From NCBI GenBank assembly GCA_905331475.1, contig CAJNYU010000001.1:186001-250000 (forward strand): a stretch of DNA of 64,000 bases, in the 5' to 3' direction. Source of the DNA: Rotaria socialis. Lineage: Eukaryota > Rotifera > Eurotatoria > Philodinida > Philodinidae. The first letter of the stretch is position 1; each line of letters starts with the position of its first letter. Both the position numbers and the translations under genes were made by a program. Of this stretch, positions 33,036-46,277 are shown piece after piece. The notes below the pieces were generated by a model. The model ran no database searches. It was not told the DNA's origin and was given only the letters and a program-made list of their open reading frames with translations.

Positions 33036-36000
33036 TAAGAAGAAAAAAAATTACATCATTCAATTGTAGAGTTAATGTATTGAGAAATCATCTAGTGAAT
33101 CACTAAGCATAATGTTAGTGAAGCATATTATTCGAGAAATTTTCCCATAAAGAGCGTTCTATCAACAAAAGTAAATTAAGGTTTATTCAGTATTACGAGT
33201 GTCAAATTATGGTTGACATATAGGTGCTTCTTCTACTAATTTATTCTGAACTTCGTTGGGAATCGCGTGAGTTCCACTTGAGTGTGTCAACTACGCATTA
33301 ACTTTTGTAATATTGATTATGATATATTTTTAATGACACCCTCCGCGAAATGCAATAGAACAGTGCACTGATGAAAACTAATAATCAATAGAGATAATTA
33401 AATGCAACATTCGAAACCGTAAATTTTTATTAAGTTCCTGCCGGAAAGGTGGCTCGTTAAGGTAGAAATAGTTACATATGCTTTGACCCAAAAATATGAA
33501 AACAAAGGTTATTGGCATTTTGTTGTCGGGAAGAAATTGAACGTATATCTCTTGCACTTATCGCTTAAAAAGCAACTCAGAGCAACATACATAATTGTTC
33601 TTGTGACTAAAGATAAGATATCAATGGAATCGGATGATTCTGCAATATAAATTCATGTATATCCTTTAAGATTCTCATTCTAGACTATAATTTTTGAAGT
33701 TTCTAATATGATATTCATATTGCATAAATAAACTATTTTCATCAAATGACTTCTACACCCACTCAACTGAATGTTTCTTGTTCAAACTGCAAGATTTTCC
33801 GAGTTATGTGCCTATGAATTGTTTGTATGGGTGAATGGCATTTATTCTATGAATGATTGTGTCCATTGTGTAAGACTATACAATAGCAGATAGTATACAA
33901 ACTAATAGTCGTACTATTCTAGAGGAAATATAGACGATAAACCAAACAGATTCAAAAGTATTTTCTATTAAATATGTAGACAATAGAAGCTACTTGAACT
34001 ATTGCCGAGTCCAATTCAATTAATATTTTTCGAAAGGTCATATATCAAGTAACGAAAAACACAATAGGCATCAGATGGAAATTTGAGTCAAATTTTGTGA
34101 TGACGATAAGCAAACTTGTTCTTTATTTACCTATTCCGATCCAATTTCTGTGCATGAATCGATAGTTTTGGAAATAAAAAAAGTGTTGAAAATCCAATCG
34201 TAATAGTTTCAATAACACCTAAAATTTTAAAAATCAAGATATGCTTATCTAACTATCAATGCATTTTTATGTTCATGCAATTGCTCTGATTATATAATGG
34301 AAACATGAGACAGTCCAATTATTATTTTAGATTTCAAACTTCAAAAGTTCTCGATATTTTCGTACCTTTTGCGCACGCAAAATGAATTGAGTGATCCTAA
34401 TAGTACCGGTTGATTTGTAGAGAAAAGTTCATTTCAAGTAGCGTTAAATCTAGTGAGAAATACATTTCATTAGCCGAATAAACCGAAAAAATAGTTTCGG
34501 ATCATATAGACTGCATATGGAAGAAGAACGAGAACAAGAATTTCCCTTATTATAATCTAATAGAGATAGAATAACTGTTAATGGGAGAAAAATATCAATA
34601 GTATACAATCGCTTGTAGTATTAGAAACTTGAAGAATGTGCTAGTTTTCCGAATGTCATATTGATCCATTTTATCTTATTTAAGACGATGAAGACATACA
34701 GTTCTATATATATATATATATATACATATTATGCATATGCGATTCAAGTTCGTTCTTCATGCTAAACATAATGTGTTGATCTTATGGTAACACGATTCCT
34801 CCATGTTTTCTCTTTTATTGTATATATTTTTTTTCCTTGAGAATATGTCTAGATTTTGTTCTTCAGGTTTTTCCCCTTGTTTGTTAATATTTGTGCATTC
34901 ATTTATGTTATTGATTCGAGAAAAAAAGTATCTCTACTTCTGTTGCTTGTTGTTTTTTCAGCTCTTTTTTTTTGCTACGTGCTTTTGAGAGGTAAAACTG
35001 TGCATGCAGACGATCATAGATTGTATTACTATGTCGTCTTCTTGGGTTCCTATTATTTTTTCTTCAAACATATATTTGTTTCTTTTTCCTGTGCATTGAT
35101 TTACTTTTAAATCGTTTGTGTTTTGATTTTTGATTTCTTTTAACAATGTGATAACGATCAGCTTTACTGGATCGAATATCTATTTTCTATGCTTGCATAT
35201 GCACATTAAAATAAAGGAAATAAATCTTTAAAATATCGCAATCAATAGTATTTTTTTCAATAAAAATTTATTTATCTTTGTTATATTCCAGAAAATATTG
35301 TAGTCGATATTGAAAAATAAAATATGTTGGCTTTTGATGTTCTAAGATTCTATATAAACATGTAAATCGAATCTATTAATTTGCCCTAGAAAAATAAAAG
35401 GATAAATTGATGTCTGCAACAAACAAATAAACGACAACCATGAAGTGTTTAACAAAAGAACTTATTATGACTATGTCTTCACTCAACAACTAATGAGGCA
35501 TTCAAGCATTAATCTAAGTTTAGAAGCTTAAATAGTCTGAAAATATACCAAGGGATTTCGTCTATCTCTATATAATGAAAATCGAGTTATTCAACTGGCA
35601 TGCATTTTCAATTCAGTACTCTGTATTAGCCCGAAAATTGTCATGCGCATAAATAAACAAAACACAGAAAAATCTGGAATAACTAATGAATAGAATTTTT
35701 CTTCACTAAAAAAAAAGAACTATTTTGTTAGTTCTATTTATATCTGTCGCTGAACTCCCAGCTACTTTTTTTTATAACTACCATTGTCTATCCTACTGGA
35801 TTGTTCTACTTAGGAGATCGTGACCTAACTGATCAATGCAGAAAAGTCCTTAGAAATCAATTGAAGTCAATTGAAGTCAATTGAAGGCACAACTACATCA
35901 ATACTGTATTTGCTGGTATCATAATGTAATCGACGTTCTTTTTTTTCTTTCTTTTTTCTTGTCTCTCTATTTCTTTTTCGCTTATGGTTTTGAGATGAGA

Positions 36001-36643
36001 GAAATCATTTACCATATAGCGTTGCATTATAAACGAACAGAAAAAAATCGTAGCACTCAACTGTGGTCTATTGATGTTGATGCGAATAATAAGACGATCA
36101 GTTCGTTGTTCTTCGATTGGATAAGCTCACAATAGTGTTATACATATTTTAAAGAAGTGAGTAATAAAGAGCCTATTCTTTGTTGTGTAATAGTGTTTTG
36201 CATTAGCATGAAGATGCATTTATAATATGTTGAAATAGATTTCTATAGTTAGAGAATCAGTCCTATGAGGATTATTGCGTCGAGAGATCTAAGAGAATAA
36301 AAACAAAAATCTATATTATCGAATCGGTGCAGGGTCTCGGATGATGCAAATCACGGAGAAAAGTACATGCCTACCTAAGCAAGAAACAGATGGCGTGTAG
36401 GCAAGTCCATAGAAGTAGCGATGTCTTTCAAAATAAATTCGTTATGCTAATTCAAGTGAACTTCAGTAGAACATGACAACAGTAAGATATGACCGAAAGA
36501 AGTCATTCATCTTTTTCTTCTTCATTAGTGTGACAACAGGAAACAATTTTTCATGAGTTTGCTTTTTCTTCAAAAAAAAAGAACGTGTAAACTTTGTATC
36601 GTTATAACTCTTATTTTACTATTCCAAGTATTGACCGAAAATA
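33036..36643. other. Intergenic region between the PPP1R3-like gene and the GPCR
   Basis: 3.6 kb, AT-rich. Contains a TA tract (about 34704-34725), a T-rich stretch at 34.8-35.1 kb that gives hydrophobic reading frames by composition, and three direct copies of TCAATTGAAG at about 35857-35886. No supported gene. Confidence 0.6.
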
Positions 36644-37765
36644 ATGAATAATTCAACAAATGGATTCGATGAACGGCGTCTTGCGGACTTTAAACGTATT
36701 GTTGAAGGTTATCTATTATCTATTGTGTGTATATGTGGACTATTAGGCAATGCATTAACATGTATAGTATTATCGAGTCGATTCATGCGAACATCTATAA
36801 CCAATATCTATATATTTGCTTTATCGTGCGCATCGTCATTTGTTTTAGTCGGGTTTCTTCTGACGCATGGTATACGTGCTACATTTCGTGCTGAAGTTTT
36901 TTATTGTTTGATATTTACTCGAATGTTTCCAATACATGTTACATGTTTATTAATTCAAATATATTTAACAGCAGCAGTAGCTTTCGATCGATTCATTCTT
37001 ATTTGTTTACCATTTTGTAGTCGAAAATGGCGTAGTCCTAAATTGGCCATATGTGTCGTGTTTAGTATATGTGTATTTAGTATGCTATATTGTATACCAT
37101 TTTGGTTTGAATTTACATTAATCAAAGAATACAATCGAACTAATATAAGAGTATCAAGATTTGGATCTCATCGTTTATTTCGTTTAATAATGCGTAAATA
37201 CTTGTATTTTATTTTTGTTTTTCTCTTACCCTTGTCAATAATATTAATATGTAAAATATTGATTATTAAAAATTTATATTTAATAGAAAAACGAAAACGT
37301 TTATTAGGAACTTCATTGAAAACAAATCGTTCGTCAAATGCTATGAATTTCTTACTTTTATCGATTGTATTTTTATTTCTGTTGACACAAATACCCTATT
37401 TCGTATTTAATGTACTATACTCATGGTCTGGAGCAACTCTAATGAAGAACCTACTTGCTAGACAATATTTAGTTATCAATAATCTTCTATCAGTTATAAA
37501 TGCATCGGCGACATTTATTCTTTATGCATTTTTCGATAGAAAATTCCGAGAAGTCAGCGAATACTTTCTATTTTGTAGACCATTACCAGCTCATTTTCAC
37601 TCACGTCATGCTGCAATACGTTTACTATCAGAAAATTTTACATTATCAAAACGACGATCAACAATGAATTCAACTTATCGATGGTCAACATACATAAATA
37701 ACAATTCTATAGATTCAAGAAAGAAAAATTTAATTATATCGCACTCTATGCCTGCAAATGTTTAA
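36644..37765 (+). CDS. Class A (rhodopsin-like) GPCR, peptide-receptor-like
   Basis: Seven-helix receptor of 373 residues in one exon. Helices lie near 22-46 (GLLGNALTCIVL, with the TM1 Asn), 53-77, 93-118, 132-156, 186-209, 233-258 and 276-297. The TM3 end reads AVAFDRFILICLPF, so DRY is replaced by D115-R116-F117. TM7 reads NASATFILYAFFDRKFRE, a divergent NPxxY followed by the helix-8 Phe-Arg pattern. These features suit the FMRFamide/neuropeptide-like receptors expanded in lophotrochozoans and rotifers; the ligand is unknown. N-glycosylation sequons are near the N-terminus (NNST) and in loop 2 (NRT). The second extracellular loop (about 157-185) has no cysteine, so the usual TM3-ECL2 disulfide cannot form. 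Being intronless suggests retroposition or ancestral intron loss. Confidence 0.88.
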   Translation: MNNSTNGFDERRLADFKRIVEGYLLSIVCICGLLGNALTCIVLSSRFMRTSITNIYIFALSCASSFVLVGFLLTHGIRATFRAEVFYCLIFTRMFPIHVTCLLIQIYLTAAVAFDRFILICLPFCSRKWRSPKLAICVVFSICVFSMLYCIPFWFEFTLIKEYNRTNIRVSRFGSHRLFRLIMRKYLYFIFVFLLPLSIILICKILIIKNLYLIEKRKRLLGTSLKTNRSSNAMNFLLLSIVFLFLLTQIPYFVFNVLYSWSGATLMKNLLARQYLVINNLLSVINASATFILYAFFDRKFREVSEYFLFCRPLPAHFHSRHAAIRLLSENFTLSKRRSTMNSTYRWSTYINNNSIDSRKKNLIISHSMPANV

Positions 37766-38592
37766 TTAAAATCGATATTTTTATTTTCAGCTGTAGATGT
37801 AATTAAAATTTATCTCGAATATTCTTTTGTTTTAATGAAACATGTTTTCGCTTTGTTTTTTTTTCTTGAACAGATACATGAGTAGACTTCTTTTATAAAT
37901 AAAATAAATAGATAAATGCTGATATGTATGTCTACAATTTGAAAATTTTATTATTTTATTTGAATGAATACCGAAAGAAATTTAAACCTCGTTGCTTGAT
38001 TCTCATGTTTGTGTTTGTATAAAGCAAAAGAAAATAATATACGATCGAGAATTTTTATTTTTTTTACAAAATAATATTCAAATGAATAGTTTCAACCGAG
38101 TTTCTTCTAGCAATACAATATTCGTTTGTTTTTCTTTCCCGTTATAACCGATGTCGAGTAGAATATTCATATATGTATTGAATGTATTATTTTTCATGTT
38201 TATATTTTCTTATACCAATCATCATAGGTCATGTTGACCTTTTAGTACAAACTGTAATAGAAGATTAAAACTAATAATTTATATTTTTTTCTAAGAAAAG
38301 AACTTTATCGTAGGAACTAATCAATAGTGAAATTAAATTTATCTTAGAAAGAATATTTATTCTGTTATATTTTATATTTTATATTGAATTATTTACGTTC
38401 ATCTTTGTCTGTTTGTAATAATAATACTATTATTTAGAGAACTACTAATGTCAGTTAATTATAGTAGATGGTATAATCATAGAGAGATACAAGTATTGTC
38501 TTGATAATTGACATATTCTATCCTGTTGTCTTAAAAAAATAGAAAATGCTCAGATATTTTTGAATAGTTTATTTTTAAAACGACCCTAAACA

Positions 38593-38769
38593 AATGCGGA
38601 AACATCGGATTTAAATCCGAGTGTTATGTGTACTTCAAAAGGTAAAACTAATGGATGCCATATTGATTTTGATTAAACTATCTAAAAAAATAAAAAGCAA
38701 AGTGAATATGCCTTTTCACTTTCTGAAATACACATAAAACTAGGATTTAAATCCGAGGTTTTCGCATTT
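38593..38769. mobile_element. MITE with palindromic GGATTTAAATCC ends
   Basis: About 45-base terminal inverted repeats: the left reads TCGGATTTAAATCCGAGTGT then TATGTGTACTTCA; the right, in reverse complement, reads TCGGATTTAAATCCTAGTTT then TATGTGTATTTCA. Each arm is itself palindromic around TTTAAA. Total about 177 bp with AAATGCG-like flanks on both sides. Fragments occur next to composite repeat copies A and B. Confidence 0.8.
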
Positions 38770-39220
38770 ACTCTATAAGACATTTGATCTCACCAAGATA
38801 CATCCCTTGTTACTAAATTACATGGAGAAAATACAGGCGTGTTAAGTTAGCATGAACCACACTGTATGCGATCCTATCCGGTGACCACTGATTCTACTCT
38901 CAGAGTGATATAATATCTTTAGATATCGCAGAAATTGAGTTCAGATTCGTTTTCTGCTTGGAAAACTGGATAAGAAGAGTTACTTTTGAATGGATTCGCG
39001 TTTGTATCTAGCGGGGTTACGATCGTAAGCAACCTCATGAATCTATAAGAGATATATGATAGATACAGGCATCAGTATTTTTCTAATAAATCACCAATAT
39101 CAATAGCTATCGAGTTCGGGTTTTCACTTTTCGATAGTCTTTTTGCGTAGCTACAAAACCAGGTATTTGGAAAACATCAAAACTACTGGTCATCTGAGAC
39201 ATATCTAGGCAGTTTGGTTT

Positions 39221-39622
39221 CTAGATGCAGTTTTCGTGGATTTTGAGACCTTTTTTAGGCGATGTTTTGTTATAAAGCTACGGTTTGATTCAAAATTAAT
39301 ATCAGCTCTGGAATCAGCGTTAACAACTGAGTAGATTTATATATGTTGTGAATAATTCTGAAAAAAAATTGCTTTTTTGAAAAAATCCCTGTACCCCACC
39401 CCTCAGGGATGGTCTGGTCAATAATGACAATTGTTTTGATAACTCAGCCATTTCTTAATGGATCCTTCTCATCTTCGAACTCGAGTGAGATATTGATGAG
39501 ATTATTCTGTGTACAGAATTTCATGGCAATTGAATGAGGCTTTCCGAAGTTATCATGTTAACGAACGGTCGGGACACACTGGCCAAATTTAGAGTGTATT
39601 CATTTTTTGAGTGCACAAAAAC
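39221..39622 (-). repeat. Composite interspersed repeat, copy C
   Basis: Full-length reverse copy, from CTAGATGCAGTTTTCGTGGA to GAGTGCACAAAAAC. It aligns throughout with copy A, and homology to copy A appears to continue a little further (GCCTAG shared outside the right edge of A), suggesting the true element is larger than the 400-base core. Confidence 0.85.
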
Positions 39623-42321
39623 AAGGATTATGGTATGACAGAATATTTGTTCAGTTGAACGCACTGATAGGATTGTTGGTTATTCCCATTAAACTTAATG
39701 TGATTATATCTTGTCTAGTTGAATTGAAGATGCCGTAATTGAATTTATGCCTTTTCAGTACAGTAGAAATAAAAAAATGGTTTTTACAAGTCCCTGACAC
39801 GATATTTTATTTATCGATCAATTTTGAGGTATGAAGAATACATTTGAAAATTTTCAGATCACAATCCTTTACGAGATATTGCCGGTATATTGAGAAATAC
39901 GTTTCTTTGTATTATTGCAATCATCTCGTCTAGGGGAAACGATTTAAATGTTTGAAGCTCATGAGTCAAGCTTATATGATTAGTTTATGTCGGGAGTGGA
40001 AAATGGGCAAACTGATCATAATTTGATAAGGATAAACTCATAAACACGATTCGTTTTATATTTCTATTGCTCTCACTTAAGTTCTATTGATGCACAATAT
40101 ATTGTATTGACATTTTTATATGACGAAAAGAGCAGAATTTCTAGAAAGGTTTGGAACCTACAATTATTCCACATGATAGACAGAACTAAATTGTAATAAG
40201 TAAAATTCAAGTTAAAAACCGAATGATATTGATAATAAATAAGTCACTTGTAATGATTAAGATCAGTAGATTTAATATCTACAAAAATAGATTAAGAAAT
40301 TTTTCCTATGTTTTATTTCATATTATATTACTAAGAAAAGTATAATAAAATGAGAATATATGTCAAAAAATGCATGACTACTGTTTGCCTGTCTGGTTAC
40401 GTATATGACTCGTGTTTCTTTTTTTGTGTAATGTAACACAGGAAGAAAAACGAACCGATTTCATTATAATCAATGCAAATTTCAAGTGCAGAAAGAAAAT
40501 CTTCTTCTGCTTTATAAGTAACATATTGTGTCGATGAGTATACTTTTATGTTGACCTTCTTTCGGTTTAAACAACTTATCTTATCATTTCGTTTTGTTGT
40601 ATTTATTCGATGACGTTTCTATCTTGACACATTCATCTACATAAACTATCTTTTTCTATTTTTTTTTCTATTGAGATTGTATTCTCAAGGAAAAACTTGA
40701 CAGAGGCCTACGTAACCTTGAGTATGACCTGATGATAGAATTCATGGCAAAAGAAAATAAGATATTGACAGCTTTCATCTTTTGGCTACATCGACTTTGA
40801 TTCCTCTGATTTTTGTTTTTAATTTTGTTATAACGCAAAATGAGAAAATCTATTTCCTTCCTATCGATTTTTATGAAAATTGATGAAGACAATTAAAAGA
40901 TTATATATACTTGACTTTCGTGATCAGTTCATTAAGAGAATCATATTCATAGACAAAAACGAGCTTTATGACATTTAGAAATGCACCGAATCAATAGATA
41001 CGATACAACTATTTAAATCATTGATAGATCTCGAAATGCAATACAAGTAGGCGAGTTTTATTATGAAAATTTGTTTTTTCTAGAGATGCCCAATTCATAT
41101 AAAACTAAATTTTTTTATATCTTTAGAAAAAAGAATATAATTAATATCTTTTCCATTGGCTTAATGACTTTCTCAAGAAAAGACACCGACATAACAACTA
41201 ATGCCAGCTCAAACTAACCGCTTTTCTTTTAATTTGACGAGATAAACGGTTAATACTCAACAAGATACTTATGCTGTCTGAATTTGCTTTCCATCCCACA
41301 TCTTTGACTAAGAAGAGTCTACTTCTCAAACCATAGTTTTGTAGAATGTCTATGAGTGTTGTAACGAACAACTAAATTGGATTAGCTTGTGCCACTCTCG
41401 GCAAAGATGTTTATTAGGCTACTTTACGTTATCCAAAGTGTAATGACAAAACTAGAGTGTCGCCTATGCCCGTCGGCATGATGGTGTATTGTGTCATCTG
41501 ACATCTCCAGAGTGTCCCAATTTCATACATGACGCATGTATATATAGAAGAGAGACAGGAGAGAGATACATTAGAACAATGGAAAGAGAACAGAAAGAGA
41601 AGGAAGGTGAATCATCGAAGCGTGCCATCAATATCGGCACAAGTGCAATTCAACTCGTCAAATTTTTAAAGATTAATATTGTTCGTTAGTCAATGAATGC
41701 TAAATTACACATTGATGAATAGAAGTTTAAGTCGATATATTCATTGACAAGTAAGCATTTTGTAATACTATGTGCGGAAATTTTCAAAAGGTCTATTATC
41801 TGTTCATAATAACAGCGAAAGACTTGCAAATCTAATTAGGGCGAATGTCAATGATTAAATATCAAGAAAAAAAATCAACTAAATAGAATTTATCATCAAC
41901 TTCAACACATCAGTAGTTTATAGCTTCAACACTTTTTATTTTAATCTTTAGTAATAAAGGAGTTGGCAATCAATTAGTTCGTTCTACATTTCCAATTCGA
42001 ACTTAATAGATGAGTCAGAATAAATCTGAAGAATTTAATATAAAATATGTTGATTTTAATTTCGAATGTGAGTGTATCAATCATGTCACAATATTTATTT
42101 TTCTTAACTCTAGTTGTACTCGAACTTATGAAAATAATTCAGAAAAATTCTGCTGAATGATTTTTTCAGCACAATTAGATAAACATAAAACTCTTCATGA
42201 TATCGTTGTCAATTTGATACACTGCACGTTTTCTAAGTCTCGAAGTATCCATTAAAAGAACAGTCTCTAGATAAATGTAGTATACGATAGAGATCCGCGT
42301 GGGATAATGGGATGGGAGTCT

Positions 42322-42613
42322 AACCAGGTCAAACAGTACGGTCCGTATACGGCCATTAACGGTTACTTTACGACTATTTTACGGGCGAAATTTTGCTGTA
42401 ATATCTGGCGCAGTAATACCGACCGTATTATTATGAGAGTACGAAGCACAAACAGCCGTAAACCATGAAAATTCAGTCCCGTTTACGGTGCCGTATTACT
42501 GCGCCAGGTATTAAGGGCAAATACGGCCTATTTACTGCCGTAAAGATACCGTTTTGACATCGTTTACCGTCGACAAACAGACCGTAAACGAGTCCGTTTT
42601 GATCAACCTGGGT
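42322..42613. mobile_element. Fold-back MITE, relative of the 15.7-kb element
   Basis: Outer ends ACCAGGTCAAACAGTACGG and, in reverse complement, ACCCAGGTTGATCAAAACGG resemble each other and the ends of 15681-15967. Inside, CTGGCGCAGTAATAC pairs with GTATTACTGCGCCAG. The interior is rich in CCGTAAACGG-type sequence. Non-coding. Confidence 0.7.
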
Positions 42614-42653
42614 AGAGCCTTGCGGCTCCAAAAATTATCCGGAACCGGAACCA

Positions 42654-42852
42654 CGTGCCCGAGTTCGGTTCCGGTTATCGAAGTTGAGATAAAACGGTTC
42701 CGAATCCGGATCCATTTTTGTGGTTCGGGACCGTTCACACTAAATAAAAATGCNTGCCCGAGTTCGGTTCCGGTTATCGAAGTTGAGATAAAACAGTTCC
42801 GAATCCGGATCCATTTTTGTGGTTCGGGACCGTTCACACTAAATAAAAATGC
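42654..42852. repeat. 97-base tandem duplication across a single N
   Basis: The block beginning TGCCCGAGTTCGGTTCCGGT and ending CACACTAAATAAAAATGC occurs twice (about 42656-42753 and 42755-42852), directly abutting the N at 42754. I see one difference (AAAACGGTTCC versus AAAACAGTTCC). Two contig ends carrying the same sequence joined by one N would produce exactly this. The opposing reading frames across it are artefacts. Confidence 0.85.
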
Positions 42853-43240
42853 GTCGGCTGTATCTGCCGTGATTTTTTGTGTTGTGCTCTCTATTAAAAA
42901 AATGTGTCGTATATTTTTCGCGTTTTGTCAGCCGACTGGTCGTTTATCGTTTGGTTATGAACATACAGCGACATATAAGCAACATCGTTGAACGCATGGA
43001 AGATAAGTTCTCGAAATAAAATTTTCTTTGAAATCAATTCTTGATTACTTTATAATCACGGAATTGCCATCCCGATCCATGATCCGGGAAGGACTACACT
43101 GAATAGTCTGATAGGAATCGGATCAATTCCATATCAGCTAGATCTTAGGATCTGATCAGATTGAATTTTCAAAAAATAAAGAGATATATGTTATTAAATT
43201 TTAAAAAATATCGAAATATGCGTTTCAAAAACAACCAATG

Positions 43241-43347
43241 AAAATGTGTCAGATGTGTTGTGAAAAATGTGTCGCAATGAGCACCTCATGTCGTACTCGA
43301 ATGTGTCGTGCTTTGTGTCGTAGTTTACGACACATCCGACACATTTT
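43241..43347. mobile_element. Small MITE with ATGTGTC-rich ends
   Basis: Left AAAATGTGTCAGATGTGTTG and right (reverse complement) AAAATGTGTCGGATGTGTCG form an inverted repeat around about 60 bases that are themselves full of TGTGTCG units. A related ATGTGTCGTAT occurs near 42901. Non-coding. Confidence 0.65.
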
Positions 43348-43557
43348 TACTTAGAGTGTTGTTCTGGCGACGCATTGAGTAAAAATTAGCATATATTTTT
43401 TTTGAGAAATTCCTGTATATCGTTTCTATTTGTTGTTCATGTCAATTTTTATTGAAAAAAAAATTCTTCAAAGAATACAAGAAAAAGAAAAAATAACACA
43501 AAAATATCCATATTATATGAAATATTCATCTGGAATTATTACCAAACTAAATAAGTT

Positions 43558-44270
43558 CTAAAAACAATCTATTTCATCATTTTCTTTATCATCTTCTGAA
43601 CAAAGAATACCATTTTCTTCGTTCACCTTTGGCTTCTTTTTTACTGTTGTAGTTGCTAATTGTTCTTGATCATCACATGATGTACTGCAAGATGACTCAA
43701 AGTTTATCTTTCGTTTCGTTTCAGTTGAAGCAGTTTCGTTAACTACTTGTGGTTTACAAATTTGTTTCAATAAATTCAAAATTTTCTGTAAAAATAATAA
43801 CTCGTTTACTTTTTCTGCTTCAAGACTAGTACGTTTATCCGTAACTGTATTCTTTGATGACGAAAACAGTCGCTCAATGATTATATTCGATGCCGGTATA
43901 GCATAAAAATCTTGTACCATAGTAAATAGCGTTGGAAATTTCAATTTATGTTGTAACTAAAATAACAAGACATCATCGTTTTCATTTAATTAAACATTGA
44001 GCGCCATATATTCTTCTAATTCATCATAAGGTGTTATCGATAATTTCAAGTCATTTTTTGATGCATCAAAACATTATGAAAGAAGACTTTTCGGATTTGT
44101 AGATTAAAAATCAAGTTCAGCTGAACGGACATGTGATTTCATATTTGTTTTACAGGTGATAGATGATACTGAGAGATGACGCTTCAGTTGTTCTTTCTTT
44201 GTTAAATCAATAGCGCTTGCATGCAAATCAGGACTGATATCAAAATTTTTGAATGAAGGATATAATAACG
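43558..44270 (-). pseudogene. hAT transposase, C-terminal half with stops
   Basis: The frame open from 43944 to 43558 contains the hAT C-terminal dimerisation region: FPTLFTMVQDFYAIPASNII then IERLFSSSKNTVTDKRTSLE and VNELLFLQKI. This is the IPA-S...ER-FS...R..L pattern of that domain. Upstream, 43945-44270, related sequence continues (DELEEYMALNV, NENDDVLLF, YPSFKNFDISPDLHASAIDL) but is broken by stop codons, including one after LLF where Trp is expected. The acidic tail (SEDDKENDEIDCF) ends the protein. The N-terminal half is missing or beyond the inserted element. Not functional as it stands. Confidence 0.85.
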
Positions 44271-44275
44271 TAGTA

Positions 44276-46277
44276 CCCATGTAAAAAAAATTTCCATTGT
44301 AAGCTATTTTTAAGCGGCTTAAAACAGCTTTTTTCTAACTTAATAACTTAAAAGCACTTGAGTTTGCATGATTTAAGCGATTAAAAGTTATTTTTCTGAA
44401 CCAGGGGCTTGATTTCGCTTAAAAATATTATTTTAAGCGCTTATCATGGCTTAGTGTGCAATTCGCTTAACGTTGCTGAAAATTTTCTTATTCTTAAGCA
44501 CTTTAAAGTAATTATTAAATAAATGATTTGGGAGTTCTTGAAGTTTTATCCAATTTAAGCAGTTTTAAGCGCTTGTTATGTAAAAAGTCTGAATTCGGTG
44601 TTCACTTTTTGTTAATTCAGCGATTAAAAGTACTTAGTACACGAATCATTTGTGAATATAGAAGACTTCATAGTTTTTAAGAGAATTCTACTCGTAGTAA
44701 AACTTCACAACAAGTCTCAATAAGATCCTTTTTAATGTTCAGCTTTTCTAAAAAAAAGTCTTTTCATATGGTAGTATAATGCCATCAGTAAGTAAAGTAG
44801 TTTTTATTTTGCGTATGATTATAGCATGAAACTATCCAAAACATGGTATTATAGACGATATCGTTGATTTTCGCGCCAAGACTGCTATTATATTATAGAT
44901 GCCAATCGATAGAGCTTAAACAGCTGGATCTGGCATAAGTGGTTTTAAACTCAACTCAGGTTATAAATGAATTAAGGCTAGAAAATCTTGAATGTCGTAC
45001 TAACTTTGCCTACGTTGATGTAAAACTATTAAATTTCTTAAATACCAAGAAATTGCCCTTCAAAAAGGAACAGAATTATGCTGATTGTGTAACATAGTAC
45101 TATCGGTGCTTTATCGAGATTTAAATTCTTTCCTATAATACATCTTATAGTGCTGACAGAGAATCTTAACAAGTCTTTCAATATAATTTTTTAGCGATTT
45201 GCTTGTTGATAGTGGTACAAAAATATGGGTTGCTACGTAAATCGCGATCGAAGATTATGCTTGGAAGATGTGCATAAGTCTCATAATTAGTTTTTTTTAT
45301 ACCAGCTTGTGAAACTGATGATAACACGCTGATAAAATTGATACAAAATATCACCGAATTAGATCATCCTACAAACCAGTTACAATCAAAAGTACATTTT
45401 TCAGTGGTCAAACTAATTCAGAAGAACAATCTTTAAATCTACCACTACCATCTGATAATTTCGCTCGACTTTTTACTAGTGTTACATATTTTTTTTTGAT
45501 ACTGGGAAATCTAAAAGTTAAAGTATTACATCAAACTTAAATAAAATACTTTTCGATGACGAAATCTTTCGGAAAAAAATAAAAAATACTGAAGAACAAA
45601 TTATAGGATCAGGTTAATATCAGGTTTTACATGCCGTTGACCCGATAGTGTTGAAGCAGAATTTCTTAAAACCCATTTTCTTTTAAGAGAAAAAGATTAA
45701 TTATGCAATTTCTAAAATGGACTTTTTCGCAAAAGTAATCAAACTCAGAAATATTTACAAGAATTAAAATGCTTCTAGTGTGTAATTGGAAGCACGACTA
45801 AAACAAAAGGGTGCAACTTAGTGTGAAATCTTATTTTCGTATAATTTATAATTTACTTTCATCGTTATCTATTTGTACGACAATGTAGTCAAGTGGCTTC
45901 TTCTACTGACTTCCAATTCGATGGACTAAAGGAGTAAAGTTCGAGACCAGGTTCCGGCATATATCAGAGCTGTTTCAAAAAATTGACCGGCTAGCTGCTA
46001 ATGAAGTGAAACGTAAGTAAAATGAAATAAAATGGTACTTGGCACAATTTCAAGTATATTTCGTTCATAAAGAGTTCAGAGTTGCGAATAGTTTCTTTTT
46101 TCAATATTCTATTTTATCAGTTAAAAGCGCTTAGATGTTTGATCCCAAGCACTTTTAAGTGCTTAGATGTCTTGTTCTAAGCACTTTTAGTCGCTTAAAA
46201 ATGTGCGCTGAAAGGTGTTGTTTAAGCGAATTTTTAAGCGAGTTTAAGCTAGCTTTTTCGCTGAAATTTTCACATGG
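44276..46277. mobile_element. Two-kb element nested in the hAT transposon
   Basis: Both ends begin CCCATGT(G/A)AAAA-ATTTC when read inward, and both subterminal regions (about 44290-44600 and 46130-46265) are crowded with AAGCGCTTAA, CGCTTAAAAA and AGCACTTTTAAG motifs in both orientations. The middle carries no long reading frame; short stretches such as NLPLPSDNFARLF (plus strand, about 45436-45475) may be decayed coding sequence. It splits the hAT sequence just upstream of YPSFKNF, so it inserted after the hAT element. Clear target duplications are not seen. Confidence 0.7.

Larger units (their letters stand above)
37766..42321. other. Intergenic region with repeats
   Basis: 4.6 kb without a supported gene. 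It contains the inverted-repeat element at 38593-38769 and composite repeat copy C at 39221-39622. The rest is AT-rich; short frames such as 40668-40892 and 41489-41689 have no recognisable features. Confidence 0.6.

Noticed and set aside
34803-35146. Overlapping hydrophobic reading frames on both strands
   Set aside because: The stretch is strongly T-rich, which yields Phe/Leu-rich frames by composition. No start context, splice sites or similarity.
42532-42991. Two long opposing frames of 101 and 145 codons
   Set aside because: They run through a duplicated block and a single N; the open state comes from the repeat, not from a gene.
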